Origin: CAVOGJ01 sp963695405
Lineage (GTDB): Bacteria; Planctomycetota; Planctomycetia; Pirellulales; Pirellulaceae
Length of the DNA: 64,000 bases
Direction of reading: 5' to 3'
Assembly (NCBI GenBank): GCA_963695405.1
Contig: CAVOGJ010000008.1
Span: 186,001 to 250,000, forward strand
Position numbers and translations under genes: made by a program
The notes under the pieces: model-generated
The model's database searches: none
Seen by the model: only the letters and a program-made list of their open reading frames with translations
Told to the model about the DNA's origin: nothing
Shown: positions 9,735 to 19,900 of the stretch, piece by piece
How the letters are laid out: every line of letters begins with the position of its first letter
How positions within the stretch are numbered: the stretch's first letter is position 1

Positions 9735-10985
9735 CTACCGCGGACCAGGTATTTGTAGGTTGTCAGCTCGTTTAAACCGCAGGGTCCCCTGCGCATGAAA
9801 TTTATCGGTGCTAATGCCAATTTCCGCTCCCAGTCCAAATTCTCCCCCATCGTTGAAACGGGTGCTTGCGTTGACCATGACGGCCGCGCTATCTACCAGC
9901 GATTCAAAGCGCGCGATGGCGGTCGGATCACTGGCGATGATGGCGTCCGTGTGGCCTGATCCGTAGCGATTGATATGCTCAATCGCCTGTTCCACGTCGT
10001 CAACGATACCGACCGCTAGGACGGGCCCAAGGAACTCGGTTGACCAGTCTTGTTCGGAAACGGCAATCGCCGCCGGCAAAATCCGGCACGTCGCTTCGTC
10101 TCCTCGGATCTCGACGGCAAACGGTCGGAGCGCCTCGGCGATCCTGGGGAGAAGATCATCAGCAACGGATCGATGTACCAACAGCGACTCGGCCGCATTA
10201 CAAACGCCCATCCGCTGGCACTTGGAATTCACCACGATGGCCACTGCCCTATCCATCTCGGACGAGGCGTCAACATAGACGTGGCAATTGCCGCTGAAGT
10301 GTTTCAGCACGGGCATTTGCGCCTCAGCAACCACGCGTCGAATCAACCCCTCACCGCCGCGGGGGATCGCCAAGTCAACGTAGTCGGGCAAATGGAGGAA
10401 ATGATCGACCGCATCTCGGTCCACCGTATTCAAGAGCTGTATTCCGTCTGCCGGCAAGTCGCAGCTCGTGGCGGACGTTCGCAGAACTTCCACGACGGCC
10501 CCGCTCGAATGCGCGGCCTCCTTGCCCCCACGCAGGATCACAGCATTACCACTCTTGACGCAGATGGCGGCGGCGTCCGCCGTCACGTTCGGTCGCGACT
10601 CGTAAATAAAGAAGACAACCCCCAGAGGTACGCAGACCTTGTTGATGACCAGTCCATTGGGGCGTTGTCGAGACTCGAGCACTCGGCCAATCGGATCGGG
10701 AAGCGCGGCCACCTGCTCCAGCCCCCGGGCCATGCCTTCCAGCCGTTCGGACGATAGCCGCAGGCGGTCGACCTGGGCCGCGTCCAGTCCATACGTAACG
10801 GCTGCCGCCACATCGACCGCGTTCGCCGCCAGGACGTCGGCCTCCGCGGCACGCAGTTCGGCAGCTGCCAAGTTCAGCCAAGCGTTCTTTTGCTCCGTGG
10901 TCGCAGCCACCAGCTGCCGCGACGCGCGGCGCGCCCGCTCGGCAACCTGAAGGCAGTAGGATGGGAGGTCAACATGGACGGACAT
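9735..10985 (-). CDS. proA: Gamma-glutamyl phosphate reductase
   Basis: A 416-aa ProA that reduces gamma-glutamyl phosphate to glutamate semialdehyde with NADPH in proline synthesis. It belongs to the aldehyde dehydrogenase superfamily. The catalytic Cys is C262 in RMGVCNAAESLL, where most ProA have QRPGVCNA. Other family segments are GVVFFIYESRPNVTADAAA, LRGGKEAAHS and HVYVDAS. The open frame extends 49 codons further upstream, but MSVHVDLPSY at 10985 gives the usual family length. It may be cotranscribed with fliM (47-base gap), a pairing without obvious functional logic. proB is not in the window. Confidence 0.93.
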   Translation of the reverse strand: MSVHVDLPSYCLQVAERARRASRQLVAATTEQKNAWLNLAAAELRAAEADVLAANAVDVAAAVTYGLDAAQVDRLRLSSERLEGMARGLEQVAALPDPIGRVLESRQRPNGLVINKVCVPLGVVFFIYESRPNVTADAAAICVKSGNAVILRGGKEAAHSSGAVVEVLRTSATSCDLPADGIQLLNTVDRDAVDHFLHLPDYVDLAIPRGGEGLIRRVVAEAQMPVLKHFSGNCHVYVDASSEMDRAVAIVVNSKCQRMGVCNAAESLLVHRSVADDLLPRIAEALRPFAVEIRGDEATCRILPAAIAVSEQDWSTEFLGPVLAVGIVDDVEQAIEHINRYGSGHTDAIIASDPTAIARFESLVDSAAVMVNASTRFNDGGEFGLGAEIGISTDKFHAQGTLRFKRADNLQIPGPR

Positions 10986-11418
10986 GGGATTCACCCGATT
11001 CTTGGAAGAGAGAGGGTCGATGGTCGAGCATCTGACGTCGATGGTCAATTGATCTTTGCCAGACTTCGATCGCAAGCGTATCTCCGGCGGCTGAACGAGC
11101 GAATTCACTCGGACATGGACGACTCTTGCCAAGCTGCGAAGTCGATGGCCGCCCTCGATTCTGCCCGATTTTCTCGGGGCAGTCGACCGTTGACTGATAG
11201 CAACCGCCCGCTGCGAATCGTCTAAGCGCTAAGGGTTTCTGTGCCGAACGGACTCGCTCGTCTGACCTCGAGGGAGTATGTTTGAATGGCAGCCACGATG
11301 TCGCACGCCAGTAGCCGCTACGGATCAGGCCACAACGCCAGGCTTCTCGCGTCGGCTAATGTTCCGGGAGGCATCCGGCCGCCAAGCCCCACTTGACCGC
11401 TACCGCGTAGAACCAACG
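10986..11418. other. Divergent intergenic region proA / aminotransferase
   Basis: This should hold the promoters of both divergent genes. The palindrome-like CTAAGCGCTAAG occurs near 11222-11233. I cannot name a confident promoter, and open frames here are extensions of the flanking genes. Confidence 0.4.
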
Positions 11419-12673
11419 ATGAACGAAACGAGCCCCCAGGATCCGCCGCCTCCCTTCCAGGTCAACGTCGCGCAGCGTGTGCTCCGCCTGCCGCCTTACA
11501 TGTTTGGCCGGATCAACAACCTGCTGTACCAGAAACGGCGGGCAGGCAGCGATGTCATTGACCTGGGCATGGGCAATCCGTCCGATCCACCGACGGCCGA
11601 GGTGATAGAAAAGCTGAGCGAAGCGGCTCACGATCCGCGGAACCACGGCTACAGCAAGAGCAATGGTATCGTGAATCTGCGCCGCGAGGTCGCTGGCAAG
11701 TATCTAAAGAAGTATGGAGTAAGGCTCGATCCGGAAACACAGGTCATGACCTGCCTCGGATCGAAGGAAGGCTTTTCGCATATGTGCCTGGCGCTGATGG
11801 GACCGGGCGACACGGCGATTGTGCCGGCTCCTTACTTTCCCGTGCATATGTATGCCGTGGCGCTTGCCGCGGGTAACGTGATCACGCTGGATGTCGCGGA
11901 CGACGAGACGTTTCTGAGGAATATCGCTTACACCTGCGAACATTTGGTTCCCAAGCCGAAACTGCTAATTATTTGCTATCCCCACAATCCGACGACGGTG
12001 ACAGTCGAGCCCGGTTTTTTCGTGGAGGTCGTGAAGCTGGCCAAGCGATACGGGTTGATGGTGATCAGCGATTTTGCCTACGCCGATGTCGCCTTTGACG
12101 CATATCATCCGCCCAGCTTTCTAACGGCTCCAGGAGCCTCCGACGTCGGCGTCGAATTCACCACCATGAGCAAGGGCTACAACATGGCGGGTTGGCGCGT
12201 CGGTTTCTGCGCTGGCAACGCGGAAATGATCCAGGCGCTGAGGAATCATTAAAGGCTACTACGATTACGGCATGTTTCAAGCGATCCAAATCGCCGCCAT
12301 CGTGGCCATGCGGGACGGAGACGCGGCGATCGAAGAGCAGTCGACCATCTATCAGGGTCGGCGAGACGCGTTGCTCGACGGATTGCGGCGGATTGGTTGG
12401 AACCCGCCCACTCCCAAGGCCGGTATGTTCGTGTGGACGCCCATTCCTCAGGCGTGGCGGGAGCGGATGTCGACCATGGATTTTGCAATGATGCTGCTTG
12501 ACAAGGGAGATGTTGCGGTCAGTCCCGGCACCGGTTTCGGTGAGTCGGGCGAGGGCTACCTGCGCATGTCGCTGGTGGAAAACGAAAATCGCCTGCGACA
12601 GGCCGTCCGTCAAATTTCTCGCTGCTTGGAGAAGGAAGGAAAGTCGCTTGGCGTGGCCACCGCGTCCGTTTGA
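11419..12673 (+). CDS. Class I/II aminotransferase (frameshifted)
   Basis: Read across one frameshift this is a 417-aa PLP aminotransferase close to the AlaC / LL-diaminopimelate aminotransferase group. The PLP-binding lysine is K252 in TTMSKGYNMAGWRVGF. Earlier motifs are VIDLGMGNPSDPP, YSKSNGIVNLRREV and the CYPHNPTT loop with its conserved Asn. The first frame ends at 12252 just after AEMIQALR. The conserved sequence resumes in the +1 frame as IKGYYDYGMFQAIQIAA and continues to 12673. One extra A in AGGAATCATT (about 12243-12246) explains this. The start at 11419 gives MNETSPQDPP. Probable role: alanine, glutamate or lysine-pathway transamination. Confidence 0.87.
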
Positions 12674-12909
12674 TCGGCGATCGGGTGATCCACCGAGAGA
12701 GAGAGACGTGAGACCGTGGTTCGCATCCGCCCCGCCGGGGCGGCCCTAACGAAATCGCCGCGTAAATCGTTCACGGCGTTGCCCGCAGGGGTGTTCCTAA
12801 TTCGCAGCCTACGTGCGATTCGTCTGCGGGGCTCGCCACTCCGCGTCGATCTCCTCCTCCGCAGGCCGGGCGAGCCCACTGGCCGGTTGCCGACTCCACC
12901 GGTTGTCGG

Positions 12910-13101
12910 CTACTGAATCTCCCGGCTACTGAATCTCCCGACTGCTGAATTTCCCGGCTACTGAATCTCCCGGCTACTGAATCTCCCGGCTACTGAATCT
13001 CCCGACTACTGAATCTCCCGGCTACTGAATCTCCCGACTGCTGAATTTCCCGGCTACTGACTTTACCGACTGGGGACTTTGCCGGTTATGGAGGTTTACC
13101 G
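12910..13101. repeat. 16-bp tandem repeat array
   Basis: About 12 head-to-tail copies of a 16-base unit with consensus CTACTGAATCTCCCGG. The first nine are near-identical, with the variants CTGCTGAATTTCCCGG and a terminal GA; the last three are increasingly degenerate (13054-13101). More diverged copies may precede it (12877-12909). There are no spacers, so it is a minisatellite and not a CRISPR. It lies between the aminotransferase and the carA promoter. Confidence 0.92.
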
Positions 13102-13110
13102 GGCGCGGAC

Positions 13111-13139
13111 TTTTGGAGATGCACGGCGTGACCTATAAT
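13111..13139 (+). promoter_or_regulatory. Candidate carA promoter
   Basis: A perfect TATAAT at 13134-13139 is preceded at 17 bases by TTTTGG (13111-13116), a weak -35. Transcription would begin near 13146 and give a ~206-nt leader before carA. Confidence 0.5.
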
Positions 13140-13180
13140 CGGCCCGCGGTCGCATCAAACTGGGGGGTTGCGCAAAAAAT

Positions 13181-13257
13181 GAGGGCCTTGTTCGCCGAAA
13201 CAAGGCCCTCGAGTTTGGCTGACCACGCCAAATCGAGCTACGAATAGCGCGATTTGG
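13181..13257 (+). promoter_or_regulatory. Two-hairpin structured leader of carA
   Basis: Hairpin 1 has perfect 12-bp arms (13181-13192, GAGGGCCTTGTT, against 13199-13210) with a 6-nt loop. Hairpin 2 spans 13228-13257: CCAAATCG pairs with CGATTTGG (13250-13257), an A/G mismatch follows, then GCTA pairs with TAGC around a CGAA loop. Both lie between the candidate promoter and the carA start. On the plus strand neither has a T run, so they are not ordinary terminators in that direction. On the minus strand hairpin 1 is followed by ATTTTTTG, so it could terminate an antisense transcript. Function is unknown; pyrimidine or arginine control of carA is an inference only. Confidence 0.6.
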
Positions 13258-13351
13258 AGACCCACAGCCGTACTACGAGTTATCGACCGAAGCGGGGATA
13301 GGCTTTAGGCAACGAATAAACACCATTCTTTAGGCAAACGCAGGAAAAAAC

Positions 13352-14488
13352 GTGGTTTCCACTGTCGCAAAATTGGCACTCGAGGATGGCACGGTCTTCA
13401 CCGGCGTTTCCCTAGGTGCCCGCGGGGAGGTCGACGGCGAGGTGTGCTTTAATACCTCTATGACCGGTTATCAGGAGATCCTTACCGACCCCAGTTATTA
13501 CGGTCAAATCGTCACGATGACTTATCCGCAAATCGGAAACTATGGCATCAATGACGAGGATTTCGAGAGCCATCGACCTCACTTGGCCGGCTTTATCGTT
13601 CGCGAGAGCAGCCGCATCGCCAGTAACTTTCGCGCTGTCGGTTCGTTGCAGGATTTTCTTACCCAGCACGGGATCGTTGGGCTGTCCGGCATCGACACTC
13701 GCGCGCTTGTCCGCCACATTCGCCAACAGGGGGCCATGCGGGGGGTGATTTCCACCTCTGATTTGGATGACCACAGCCTGATCGAAAAGGCCCGCCACAG
13801 CCGCGGACTCGTGGGACGCGACCTGGTTCGTGAAGTGATCCCCACCGAAAAGCGCGAGTGGCAGTCGCCACTGCATACCTGGTCGCCGCGCGACGGCGAA
13901 TTGCCGCAGCTGCCGGAGCCGGAATGTCACGTCGTCGCGCTCGATTTCGGAATGAAATGGAACATCGCCCGGCATCTCCATGATCTAGGCTGCCGCGTCA
14001 CGGTGCTGCCCGGAAACGCCTCGGCGGAGGACGTCCTGGCCCTGCGGCCCGCTGGGGTCTTTCTCTCGAACGGCCCCGGGGATCCCGAGCCGTTGGGATA
14101 CGCCGTCGATGCGATCCGCGGCCTGATGGAACAAGTCCCCATCTTTGGTATCTGTTTGGGTCACCAGCTGTTCGCGTTGGCCTGCGGGGCAAAGACTTTT
14201 AAGCTGAAGTTCGGACACCGGGGCGCGAATCAGCCCGTGATGAATTGTCTGACGGGACGGGTGGAGATTACCGCGCAGAATCACGGCTTCGCGGTCGACG
14301 AGTCATCCTTGCCCGCCGAACTGGAGATCACCCACCGCAACTTGAATGATCAGACGATCGCTGGCTTGCGGCATCGACGGCTGCCGGCCTACAGCGTGCA
14401 GTACCACCCGGAAGCCTCGTCCGGTCCGCATGACAGCCAGTATCTATTTCGCCAATTCTGGCAGGCGATGTCTGTTTCGATCGGTTAG
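13352..14488 (+). CDS. carA: Carbamoyl-phosphate synthase small subunit
   Basis: A 378-aa CarA, the glutamine amidotransferase subunit that supplies ammonia to CarB for carbamoyl phosphate (pyrimidines and arginine). The N-terminal CPSase_sm_chain domain has FNTSMTGYQEILTDPSY. The C-terminal class I GATase has nucleophile C268 (FGICLGHQL) and H352/E354 (VQYHPEASSGP). Start is GTG at 13352, preceded by a weak CAGGAAAAAA. carB is not adjacent, and a terminator-like hairpin follows, so carA is probably transcribed alone with a ~200-nt structured leader. Confidence 0.95.
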   Translation: MVSTVAKLALEDGTVFTGVSLGARGEVDGEVCFNTSMTGYQEILTDPSYYGQIVTMTYPQIGNYGINDEDFESHRPHLAGFIVRESSRIASNFRAVGSLQDFLTQHGIVGLSGIDTRALVRHIRQQGAMRGVISTSDLDDHSLIEKARHSRGLVGRDLVREVIPTEKREWQSPLHTWSPRDGELPQLPEPECHVVALDFGMKWNIARHLHDLGCRVTVLPGNASAEDVLALRPAGVFLSNGPGDPEPLGYAVDAIRGLMEQVPIFGICLGHQLFALACGAKTFKLKFGHRGANQPVMNCLTGRVEITAQNHGFAVDESSLPAELEITHRNLNDQTIAGLRHRRLPAYSVQYHPEASSGPHDSQYLFRQFWQAMSVSIG

Positions 14489-14587
14489 CGACGCGACTCG
14501 TGAGGTTCGCTCGAGAAACGAACCATGTACCACGGCCTTACCTTCCCGACTGCGGCACGCTAGAGTGCTCGGTTCGTCTCCTGTTGG

Positions 14588-14643
14588 CGGGAGGCGAAAC
14601 GAGGAAAGCCACGGGGCCTTCTGCGTTATCCGCCTCCCGTTTT
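14588..14643 (+). terminator. carA terminator-like hairpin
   Basis: CGGGAGGCG (14588-14596) pairs with CGCCTCCCG (14631-14639), followed by TTTT (14640-14643). The 34-nt loop may fold further (AAGCC against GGCCTT). It overlaps the 3' end of the convergent methyltransferase gene. Confidence 0.55.
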
Positions 14644-15255
14644 GCGGCGTAACCGATAGTGGTCGGTCTCGTCGTAAGTTAGCAAAAGTGCGCCCTCCGA
14701 GGCGCAGCGTAAAAAGACTTGCGCGGTCAGCGCTTCGTCGTTCGGCCAGGGAAACGCGAAAATTACGTCGAAATCTCGCACATCCCGTCCTAATTCCTCA
14801 TACGCATCCCCAGCGTGGGCAATCAGGGAAAGGCAGCCATCGTTGTCGGCGTAGGCCTCGTCCACCAGATCATCCACACCGCGAGGCAGAAAACTGCCAA
14901 GGACAAAATCGACCTCCAAGGCGAATTCCGCCGCGAACCGTTCGGCAGCCTCGACCAATGGCTCGTCGATCTCGATGCCGGCCGCTCGATAGCCCAGCTG
15001 TTGCGCCAGGCAGGTGGCGATACCCAAGCCACTGCCCCATTCGCAAAATACGTTGCCACATGCCAATTGGCGAGTCCTCACCTGAGACAAGGCCGCATAG
15101 AATCCCGCATAATCACAGGGGACAAAGCCGCGAAACCCTCCCGGTGCTGGGCTATGGAACTGCTCGACACGCGGTGCCATCGCGTCCAGATAGCTCCGGA
15201 CATCACTTGGCATGCGGTCGGCAGCGGGCGATAAGTCGATATCGATCAACGGCAT
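14626..15255 (-). CDS. Class I SAM-dependent methyltransferase-like protein
   Basis: A protein of about 209 aa with a Rossmann-type SAM-binding signature: FCEWGSGLGIATCLAQQLG (motif I), followed by GIEIDEPLVEAAERF, where the acidic residue after the second strand would bind the ribose. A later FDVIFAFPWPND corresponds to motif IV. Substrate unknown. The frame is open back to 15306, but the ATG at 15255 (MPLIDIDLSP) is a more natural beginning; the choice is uncertain. It is convergent with carA. A longer open frame on the opposite strand over the same bases shows no domain and is rejected. Confidence 0.72.
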   Translation of the reverse strand: MPLIDIDLSPAADRMPSDVRSYLDAMAPRVEQFHSPAPGGFRGFVPCDYAGFYAALSQVRTRQLACGNVFCEWGSGLGIATCLAQQLGYRAAGIEIDEPLVEAAERFAAEFALEVDFVLGSFLPRGVDDLVDEAYADNDGCLSLIAHAGDAYEELGRDVRDFDVIFAFPWPNDEALTAQVFLRCASEGALLLTYDETDHYRLRRKTGGG

Positions 15256-15451
15256 GTCGTCGGTACCGCCGAACGGGTTAAGCCTTCCCCCCGACTGGGG
15301 AGCCATTTGGGTGATTCGGTTCCCAGGACGGCCTTTCTCAGGTTATGTTGGCCGCAACTCGGCGGAGCAATTAGCAACGACAATTTGCGAAACTCGTCGC
15401 GCGGCCCGGGGTTTGTGTCCATGTCCCCTTGTTTTTCCGGATGAAAGTCAA

Positions 15452-16048
15452 ATGCATCGCCAGAACCAACGCGGTTTTACGCTTGTCGAATTGCTCGTGG
15501 TGATTGCCATTGTCGGCATCTTGGTGGCATTATTGCTACCGGCCGTGAACGCGGCACGAGAAGCCGCCCGCCGAACCCAGTGTCAGAATAACCTAAAGCA
15601 ACTTGGCTTGGCCATGGAGCAATATCTTGATCTTCACCGCGAGGAGTTTCCACCCTTCGCCAAAGTCCCCAGCATCAACCCCAATCCGAGCGAGCCGCCG
15701 CCTCCGACGGTGATGGAACTGTGGGGGCCATTCTTTGAAAATAACACATCCACATTAAATTGCCCCGATGACAACCAGGTCCTGGAGGATGGCGACACGG
15801 TGAGCACCGAATATACGTCCTATTTCCAGCGGGAGGGCTTGAGTTACGAATACAACCGTGTCCGCTTGTTCGACGCCGTGAAGAATCGTGGCTACCGCCG
15901 TAAAGAATTGGCGAAGGAGCGCAAGCTATCCGAAATCCGCGTCTTTTCGGATTTTCTCAATTTTCACGGGCCGGCCGGGATTCCCACCAGCCGGAATGGT
16001 CTGTTTGCGGACGCTCATGTGGGCCCCTGGATTCCGGAACCAGATTAG
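15452..16048 (+). CDS. Prepilin-like protein (type II/IV N-terminal methylation motif)
   Basis: A 198-aa protein with a textbook class III leader: a short charged leader, then G-FTLVELLVVIAIVGILVALLLPAV. Cleavage by prepilin peptidase is expected after Gly in RGF. The region REAARRTQCQNNLKQLGLAMEQY is the one shared by the large planctomycete DUF1559-type pseudopilin families. The C-terminal part is short and ends NGLFADAHVGPW, reminiscent of the family's H-X9-DG tail but not identical. It likely sits in the inner membrane or a pilus-like structure. Start 15452 leaves the leader intact. Possible partner: the membrane protein at 16200. Confidence 0.85.
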   Translation: MHRQNQRGFTLVELLVVIAIVGILVALLLPAVNAAREAARRTQCQNNLKQLGLAMEQYLDLHREEFPPFAKVPSINPNPSEPPPPTVMELWGPFFENNTSTLNCPDDNQVLEDGDTVSTEYTSYFQREGLSYEYNRVRLFDAVKNRGYRRKELAKERKLSEIRVFSDFLNFHGPAGIPTSRNGLFADAHVGPWIPEPD

Positions 16049-16199
16049 AAACGGAAACCGACAACGAACGACGACGTTCGGTATTTTGCTTCCGTTGGGA
16101 GGATGGGAGTCGACATGAGGGCCCATCCCGTGGCGAAGCGACAGACGGGTCGTCCGTCGTTCGAATGGTGGCAGTCATTTCTGTGACAAAGGAAGATCG

Positions 16200-16835
16200 A
16201 TGAAGAACAAACGCATGTGGGTATCGGTTGTCGTGGGGCTGTTGGTTGTGGGCGTTCTGGCATGGGTGGGACTGCGCCAGCGGGACCGTCAGCAGGTCGA
16301 GACGGTGAAGGAGCTAGGGCGAGCAGCGATGCAGGCCGCAGGGGATCAGCGCTCCCAGGCGTGGGAACAGTTTCGGACGGCGAGCGAACAACTCTCCGAG
16401 TCTCAGCAGCAAGCATTGAGGCAGGATATGCGGGGAGATTTCATGGCAAGTCAGATGCGGGAAATCGATGAATTCTACGCCTTGGATACTCCCGCGGAAC
16501 GTAATGCGTTTTTGGACGAACGGATTCGCGAAATGGAAGATCGCCGGAAGGAATGGGAACGGCGGCGTCAGCAACGCGAGGCGTCCGACGGCCAGAATGG
16601 CGGTGACCGCGGGCAAGCGGGCGGCGGAGGGGGCGGCCCGCGCGGTGGTGGCGGACCTGGCGGACCCGGCGGGGGCCGCGGCGGCAATCGCGACGAGCGG
16701 ATTGCGCGCATCTACGACAATACCACGCCCGATCAGCGGGCGAAGTACACGGGGTACCGAGAAGCCATGCAACGGCGCCGCGACGAATTGGGCCTGCCCC
16801 AGATGCAATGGGGTCGTGGCCGCCCACCACGTTAG
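16200..16835 (+). CDS. Single-pass membrane protein with Gly-rich linker
   Basis: A 211-aa protein with one N-terminal membrane span (about residues 7-25), then a charged, probably helical region (about 27-125) rich in Gln, Glu and Arg. An extreme Gly/Pro linker follows (about 137-165), then an arginine-rich C-terminus with DNTTPDQRAKYTGYREAMQ. AAAGGAAG provides a good ribosome site. No known family is recognised. It lies 151 bases after the prepilin-like gene and might be cotranscribed. The linker encodes long GGC/GGT runs, which raise local GC. Confidence 0.7.
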   Translation: MKNKRMWVSVVVGLLVVGVLAWVGLRQRDRQQVETVKELGRAAMQAAGDQRSQAWEQFRTASEQLSESQQQALRQDMRGDFMASQMREIDEFYALDTPAERNAFLDERIREMEDRRKEWERRRQQREASDGQNGGDRGQAGGGGGGPRGGGGPGGPGGGRGGNRDERIARIYDNTTPDQRAKYTGYREAMQRRRDELGLPQMQWGRGRPPR

Positions 16836-16933
16836 GGCAGAGATTCGCTGCGCGTGGCGGAGGAAGGGATTCTCTCCCGCAGCCATTGAGCCGACCTCAG
16901 ACGCTCGTCTTGCCGACCATCGGTCGGCGCGGC

Positions 16934-19900
16934 TCACTCGGTCGCCGAGTCAGGCGAAGCACGAAGGCATGAGAAGGGAATCTCGACTTCCAATCGGACC
17001 ACACTCCCGTCGCGAAGCAAAACGCGTTGGGTCAGTTCGGCATCGAGGCGCGTGCCGTTGACGGTCTTGATCTCGCCCCCCTCGCCGACGACCCGAACCT
17101 GCGGGGTGCCGTCCGTTAGCAGGTAGATCACAGGTATCTGGCAATAAGTGAACGCCAGACCCTGCTCCGGAACGTCAAGGGATCGCACGACCGACGCCTG
17201 ATCGACGTATCGAAATTCCGCTGCCGCCGCGGAAAACTCGCTCCCGCGAAGCAGCTTGGGATCGAATTCCAGCTGTCCGTTGCGTAAACGCACACCCAGC
17301 TCTCCGAACCGAGTCAGGATCTCTTCCTTGACCTGGCCCGTCATGCCTGGCTGCTGAGCGCCCGCATGCCCGGGTGAATGCGAATAGGGATCGGTGGGGA
17401 AGGCACCAAAGGACTGGGGTGACTTTTCCGGACCCAAGCCGGCCCGTACGCGATAATAGGCAGTGGCCAGTCGCCGTAAGACGTCTTCGTTCGCCCCGCC
17501 GTCCAACGCCCAAAAGTAATTCTCCTGAGTCGCCAGCAGCAGCTTCGAGACCATGTGCCAGTAGATGCAGCCGAGCCCCTCATAGCCATACATCGTTCCG
17601 GAGCGGCCGGTATAAGATGTGTGCTGAAAGACGTTTTCGAACAGCGCGACGACGGTTGGCCCGCACTGTTCGATCGTGTTGCGCAGCGGAGGCTTGTCCG
17701 CGGCCAGTTGAGCCAACCGCTGCTCGACATTCCCCTTGTGCTGTAAATCAGCCGCAAAACGGAAAATACCCATCGCATCCTGGCACACCAGCGAATGATC
17801 TCCCCTCGCCAAGAGCGTCTGCAGCAGCTGATTCTCTGCGACCTGCGTTTCCGGAATCACGTTGCGATCAAGAAAATCGGCCAATTCCCGGACCGGATAG
17901 AGCATGAAGCTCTGCTGATCCTCGCGATACATACGACTAAGGAAGAGGGCGTCCAGAAGATCAGCCGCTTGCTCCGCGCCAAGGGTACCGGAGCTGAGCA
18001 CCGCCACCTGTCCTTCGAGCATTTCGTACAAGTGACGCAACGTGACTTCGCGGTCGCTGAATTCGAGCAAATTATACGCATGATACAGGCAGTCCTCGCG
18101 ATGACTCTGGCGGATCGTGTCATCGGCGAATTGGCAGGCCAGGTCGCAAAAATCTCGGATTTCCGACGCGGCCACCTCGGATCGATCCCAGGCGGCATCT
18201 TCGAACATGTCTCGCCGGTAGTCAGAGAACGCCTCACCTAACTGATCCAGCATGTCGCGTCGGCTCTGTGGCGAGACGGGCTCGCCAAGTCGATCACGAT
18301 AGCTCTTCAATGTGGCTTGAACCCGCGTCATCCACGTCAAGACACTCTTCGAGACAGCGTAGTGATCGCCTCCCGCCTGAGCGAACAGGGCCCGACAGAA
18401 GTTCAGATAGCGCCGCAGGTAACAGAGCGTGACCACCGAAACGCCGGTTCCCACGAGGGCGTTGTTGGCATCGTTCCACTCCGGGCGCTGCGTGTTCATC
18501 CAGATGCCGCCACCCAGAACGAAATTGGAGAGCTTGCTCAACATGGGAACAAGCAGCTTTTCGGTCAGGTTGACGTGTCGAATCTGGCCCCGGCTGTCGG
18601 GCACTAATTTTCCGTCGGCACCCAGCAAGCTCACACGTTTCGCCACGTCCCGCGCGCGGTCCTTGTCGAAAAGGATGGTGTCCCTTCCGTTCCGCACGAG
18701 TTCCTCGTATGGCTTGATACGATATGGGACATCAAGGTAGACGAACCGATCGCAAGCGAGCAGTTCGTGCAATCGACCCGGTTGGCGATCGTCAAGCGCT
18801 TCGAGCAGCTTTAGCAAGTAGATAATCTGGTGGTCGCCCCAATAACCGATGTTGCTCCAGGGATCGTCGGGGTCGAGTTCCTCCCATTCCATACCCGTGT
18901 TCAAGACGCGATAGGGATTGAAGCCGTCCTTGGTCGATCCGTTGAGGAATTTCGAGAGTACCGATTCGAGGAACCCGGGAAAACTTTGGCAGAGACCCTC
19001 CCAGTTTTGGAAGATATCACGCCAATTCCCCTGATAGCCTAGTGTGGGGCGACCGGCGTCATCCTTGAGGCAGATGGAAAACTGATTCCACGGTCGGCTG
19101 GGGTCGCCATGGCGGCGACTAAAGGTGATCGGCAAGAACTCGTACGCAAGTCGCACCAGCCGCGGATCGTTCGCGTCGGCCAGGGCTTCCGCCAGACGCC
19201 GGGGGGTGGAAACCTCGGGGATCGACCGCAGCCGATCCGCGCATTGGCCAGCCACGTCGGTATTCTGCGCGGCGACAAAACTCCGGAAATCCTCAGCCCC
19301 AATGGAGTGATTGTCGACGAACACACCGCCTCGCATGTTATTGAAGAGCACATTGGCGAAGTGGTGTACGCAAGCGACCTTGTCCGCCGTCTGTTGCAAC
19401 CCGTCGCCGCTGAGCCACGTTCGCGACCAGCCGATTCGTGCCAGCTTCAATTGCTTGTTCCACTACGTCACAGGTGTACTTTCCGGCCAGCAGCGCTTCG
19501 CGTAGCTCCATCAAGGGAACGTGCCCATAGCCAACATCTGCGATGCAATGCCACACCAGTGACTGCCCGGGCGGGATCACGCTGGCTGGATTGACAAGAA
19601 AATAATTTCCCCGCCGCCCCGTGTGCAAGTTCTCCGCGGTTGGCATTGCCCCTTCCCGAAAGCTGGTGAGTGCCTCCGGTGAGAGACAGATGTGGCTGTC
19701 CGGGAGACCGACCGACCAGACGACGTTGGCCCGCAATACTTCCACGGGATGCGTGCCATCGGAGATACCGGCCGTGATCGCGAAGATTCCGAGGCGCGTC
19801 GCGGCATCACATTCGGTTCGCTTGTAGGCGTCGGTCAAACAACTGGCAAAGCGATACGTGCCCAGCGGAATCCCCCAGGGCAAGACATTCCGCAAACCGT

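Noticed and set aside
10050..10757. 235-aa plus-strand frame inside proA
   Set aside because: Antisense of a conserved enzyme; no recognisable domain.
12910..13101. Possible CRISPR array
   Set aside because: Units of 16 bases are contiguous with no spacers, and no cas gene is present.
14346..15281. Long plus-strand open frame opposite the methyltransferase gene
   Set aside because: Arg/Pro-rich translation without any domain; the minus strand carries clear SAM-binding motifs.
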